Positions 8,636 through 10,863 of a stretch of 10,863 nt of DNA are shown one piece after another; within the stretch, counting starts at the first letter, position 1, and every line of letters starts with the position of its first letter. Both the position numbers and the translations under genes were made by a program. The notes beneath the pieces are model-generated. The model had not been told where the DNA came from. It was given only the letters and a program-made list of their open reading frames with translations, and made no database searches. Source of the stretch: Paramecium sonneborni (lineage: Eukaryota > Ciliophora > Oligohymenophorea > Peniculida > Parameciidae); NCBI GenBank assembly GCA_905182985.1, contig CAJJDN010000068.1, positions 497,629 through 508,491 of the forward strand, read 5' to 3'.

Positions 8636-9119
8636 GGTAATATAAGTCATTTTATAAGGTGAATATAAAATTGCAAAAAATGGAGTTTATGGGAAACTTT
8701 ATTAAAATAAGAAGTTTAATCTTTTAAATTAATGTATTTAATATAATAAATATCTATTAGTGGTTGGGGATTTATTATAATGTTGGTTTTTAAAATGGTA
8801 AACTGGTTGACTTAAGACCATATTTGATAAGTATCATATTATTATCATTTTAATTTAATAGTTTGAATTAAAGTTTCGATTTATTTTCCTATTTAATTAT
8901 AAATCATTAAAGAAACCTTTGTTGAATAATAGTTATTTAAACATCTTCCTTTTCAATTGACCTCATATTATAGTAATAGTATTAGTTAGATTTATTGTGA
9001 GATGTTTCTAAAAAAAAAATATATTTTTCAATTGAAAAAAATTTATTCTTGTTCAACAATTAAGAAAGTATTTTAACAACAAGATTAAATTCAACATCAC
9101 TGAATATATTATAACTTGA

Positions 9120-9799
9120 GGAGGACCATTAAATATAGCGAATAATAAATCTCTAGTTGTTACTAATAATCCTTAAGATAAGAATACTAATTATCATTAT
9201 TAATAACAAGAATAATAATACAAGTCAATTAATTAATAATAAGAATAAGCCTTAATATTGTACTATATTTATGAAGATTTTTAAAACTTTCTGAATCTAT
9301 TATATTCATTCCAAGCTGTAAAATAGCATTTTAGAAAAGATCCTTAAAACATTATGGTTTAAATTTGTGAAAACAAACTATTGACTCAAATGAATCTTTC
9401 TAATGCTATACATTTAGATTTATAAAGGAATTCTGGAAATGATAATCTACAAATATTTCTGATAAATAATAAGAAATACTTAAAAAGTTAAATAAGTTAA
9501 ATCAAAAACTAATCTCCTGAATTGATTTCATATATTTAATATTATGAGTAATATTGCTTATGTGACAAAGTAGAAATGTTAAAAAAGGAATTAGTACCAG
9601 TTTAATTAAAAGCAAATTTTAATGAAAAAGTATTATAATAAATAATCCCTCAAATTCAAGCTGTCGACAAGAGAGTCAACTAAATAAGACAAACCAAAAA
9701 TTATCAAATACCAAATATGTAAATGATGAAATAGAGAGCAGAGTAAAATATTATAAATCTATATTAGATAATACAAACAAGAAACCATATCCAAACTGA
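9120..9799 (+). pseudogene. coiled-coil protein remnant, unknown family
   Basis: After TGA 9117-9119 the frame stays open for 322 codons to TGA 10086-10088. Protein character is strong from about 9240 to 9690: YYIYEDFQNFLNLLYSFQAV, KQHFRKDPQNIMVQICENKL, ELISYIQYYEQYCLCDKVEM, LKKELVPVQLKANFNEKVLQ, QIIPQIQAVDKRVNQIRQ. From about 9689 a frame shifted by one base (minus one) reads better: TNQKLSNTKYVNDEIESRVK then YYKSILDNTNKKPYPN, ending at TGA 9797-9799. So the original protein probably changed frame near 9640-9690, and the tail of the long frame to 10088 is a chance extension. Upstream of the TGA at 9117 the same frame also reads like protein (VQQLRKYFNNKIKFNITEY), so that stop may be a lesion. 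The heptad-like pattern suggests a structural coiled-coil protein; I considered a nucleoporin or ESCRT-type helical protein but cannot support either. Same strand as the repeat gene, but no joining evidence. Confidence 0.5.
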
Positions 9800-10088
9800 A
9801 ATATTAAAGTCATCAATGATTAATTTTGCATTCATACAATATAAATAATTAAAATTAAATAAAAAAAGAAAGATTATAATCCTCTTTAGATTATTCAAAC
9901 TTTTAAATACAATTGTTAAATCATTAAATAATATAATATAATATATATTTCTTTTCTATCATCCTGAAGAAAATTTTTGCTCAATAAATAGGATTATATA
10001 AATTCCAGAATTTGTGAATATTGGAAGAATTTAGCTAAATCTTTTTACCAGGAAAATTCTGATTATTTTAATCATTTTATCAGATTGA

Positions 10089-10402
10089 AATTTCTTCTTA
10101 ATATTCTTCTATATTTATAAAATCTAATTTTAAAAATTAAAAACTTCTAATTAGATTTTAATCTTAATTAACTCTTATTGATCGAATTATAAATATATTT
10201 ATATTTTAAAAAACTAAAAATAGTTAAATATATATAAAATCAATAATTCATATGATTTAAAATAAAAAAATTAATAAATATAAAGAATAAAATTGAAGTC
10301 AAAGTTACTCCATTTTTATTTAATATTGTTATCTTACAATACTATATTACAATAATATTCTTAATATTTTGTATATAAATATATTGATCAAATACTTATA
10401 TA
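10089..10402. other. AT-rich stretch, no gene seen
   Basis: Very high A+T with many TATATA and TTAAT runs and no frame with protein character on either strand. Confidence 0.5.
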
Positions 10403-10594
10403 ATGCATTAATATAATTTTAATAAAGAGAACCATTTCTTTTAGTTATTTTTGAGGAATTATGTTGAAAATTATAACAAAGGTATAGAAGGAACTCTTAT
10501 TGGTTCTTTCTTTTTGGTAGTTGATTAATGTTGTAATTAGACTTTAAAACTCTAATTCATATAAAAAAATAGAAAAGAACAAAAAATCTTCTGA
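10403..10594 (+). CDS. short hypothetical frame, 63 residues
   Basis: ATG 10403 to TGA 10592-10594 with Gln from TAA/TAG. The middle, NYVENYNKGIEGTLIGSFF followed by LVVDQCCNQTL, has more Gly, Glu and Val than random AT-rich sequence would give, mostly from codons beginning with G. No family recognised. It could be an exon fragment or chance; no intron joins are evident. Confidence 0.3.
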
Positions 10595-10863
10595 TATAAT
10601 ATAAGTAGTCAATTTGGGTAACTTATTTATATCACATTTTTTAATTTAAATTTGATAATAATATAAATTTTTTCAAAGTTAATATTTAATTTTTATTTCT
10701 TAAAAACTAATAGTCAAATAAAATTTGATATCAACTAAATGCCATAAAGATTAAAATCTCAAAAATTTCATTTATTCAGACTTTAATAACCAAATGAGAT
10801 ATATATTCATTTTATTTCAAGAGATTTGAAATCAAATCAGTCTACATCATTTGTTAACTTACA
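10595..10863. other. no gene seen at the right edge
   Basis: No convincing frame or motif was found to the end of the window. Confidence 0.45.

Larger units (their letters stand above)
7191..8880 (+). pseudogene. MORN-like tandem-repeat protein (GGGxYD / GEYxNGxxxGRWDI family), decayed
   Basis: ATG at 7191 starts 61 codons (MKQLQNFRDQFNEILEN..., then EKWIVNWNKQALRKAGRQY). About six repeats follow, each made of a GGGxYD half and a GEYxNGxxxGRW half, separated by small introns at matching positions. GGG halves start near 7597 (GDGFYDNQNQKIALW), 7768 (GGGQYDK), 7991 (GCGLYDQNGLK), 8294 (GGGFYSQNSLK), 8527 (NGGLYLDQEQKKGKWV) and 8761 (degenerate). GEY halves are near 7504 (IGEYRDDVRTGFWRF), 7703 (truncated), 7893 (CEYHNGKKQGKQDI), 8173 (GKYKNDYKTGRWDIYQ), 8415 (GEYKNSIRQGRWSI) and 8655 (GEYKIAKNGVYG). 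I recall this architecture as a large Paramecium family of unknown function; the GEYxNG unit resembles MORN motifs. Lesions: one-base loss in an A run near 7412-7416, TGA at 7790-7792 and 7930-7932, Trp codons changed to TAG near 7718 and 7921, lost donors at about 7455 and 8384, lost acceptor at about 7401, frameshift near 8773. The 3' end is uncertain. Confidence 0.75.

Overview
The window looks like DNA of a ciliate close to Paramecium. It is extremely AT-rich (roughly four bases in five). With the universal code almost nothing is open, but if TAA and TAG are read as Gln and only TGA as stop, protein-like frames appear on both strands. Introns of 23-38 nt beginning GT (mostly GTA) and ending TAG or AAG interrupt several of them. 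Two protein types that I recall as typical of Paramecium are recognisable: an H-type-lectin-like secreted protein and a tandem GGGxYD / GEYxNGxxxGRWDI (MORN-like) repeat protein.

Layout: 390-774 (+) remnant with two Nab2/ZC3H14-type CCCH zinc fingers; 923-1468 (-) Gln-rich, coiled-coil-like open frame of unknown family; 1742-2568 (-) the best gene of the window, a 256-residue H-type-lectin-like secreted protein with two 28-nt introns around a 6-nt exon; 2737-3177 (+) intact 146-residue frame, unknown; 3233-3886 (+) frame with an OB-fold, RPA1-like stretch; 4493-5333 (-) broken leucine-rich-repeat-like gene; 5528-5837 (+) short frames starting MDQ; 5873-6229 (+) frame with one internal TGA; 7191-8880 (+) long MORN-like repeat gene with many lesions; 9120-9799 (+, frame open to 10088) coiled-coil protein remnant; 10403-10594 (+) 63-residue frame. 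The remaining stretches show nothing I can defend.

The spacing of these pieces is that of a gene-dense ciliate chromosome, but most are damaged: in-frame TGA, one-base frameshifts, TGG changed to TAG or TGA, and lost GT or AG splice bases. The mix of one or two intact frames among decayed genes, together with the high AT content, suggests either germline-limited (micronuclear) DNA or a chromosome region full of old duplicates. I cannot tell which from sequence alone. The genes do not form a pathway; there is no operon logic here, and no telomeric repeat, rRNA, tRNA or CRISPR was seen.
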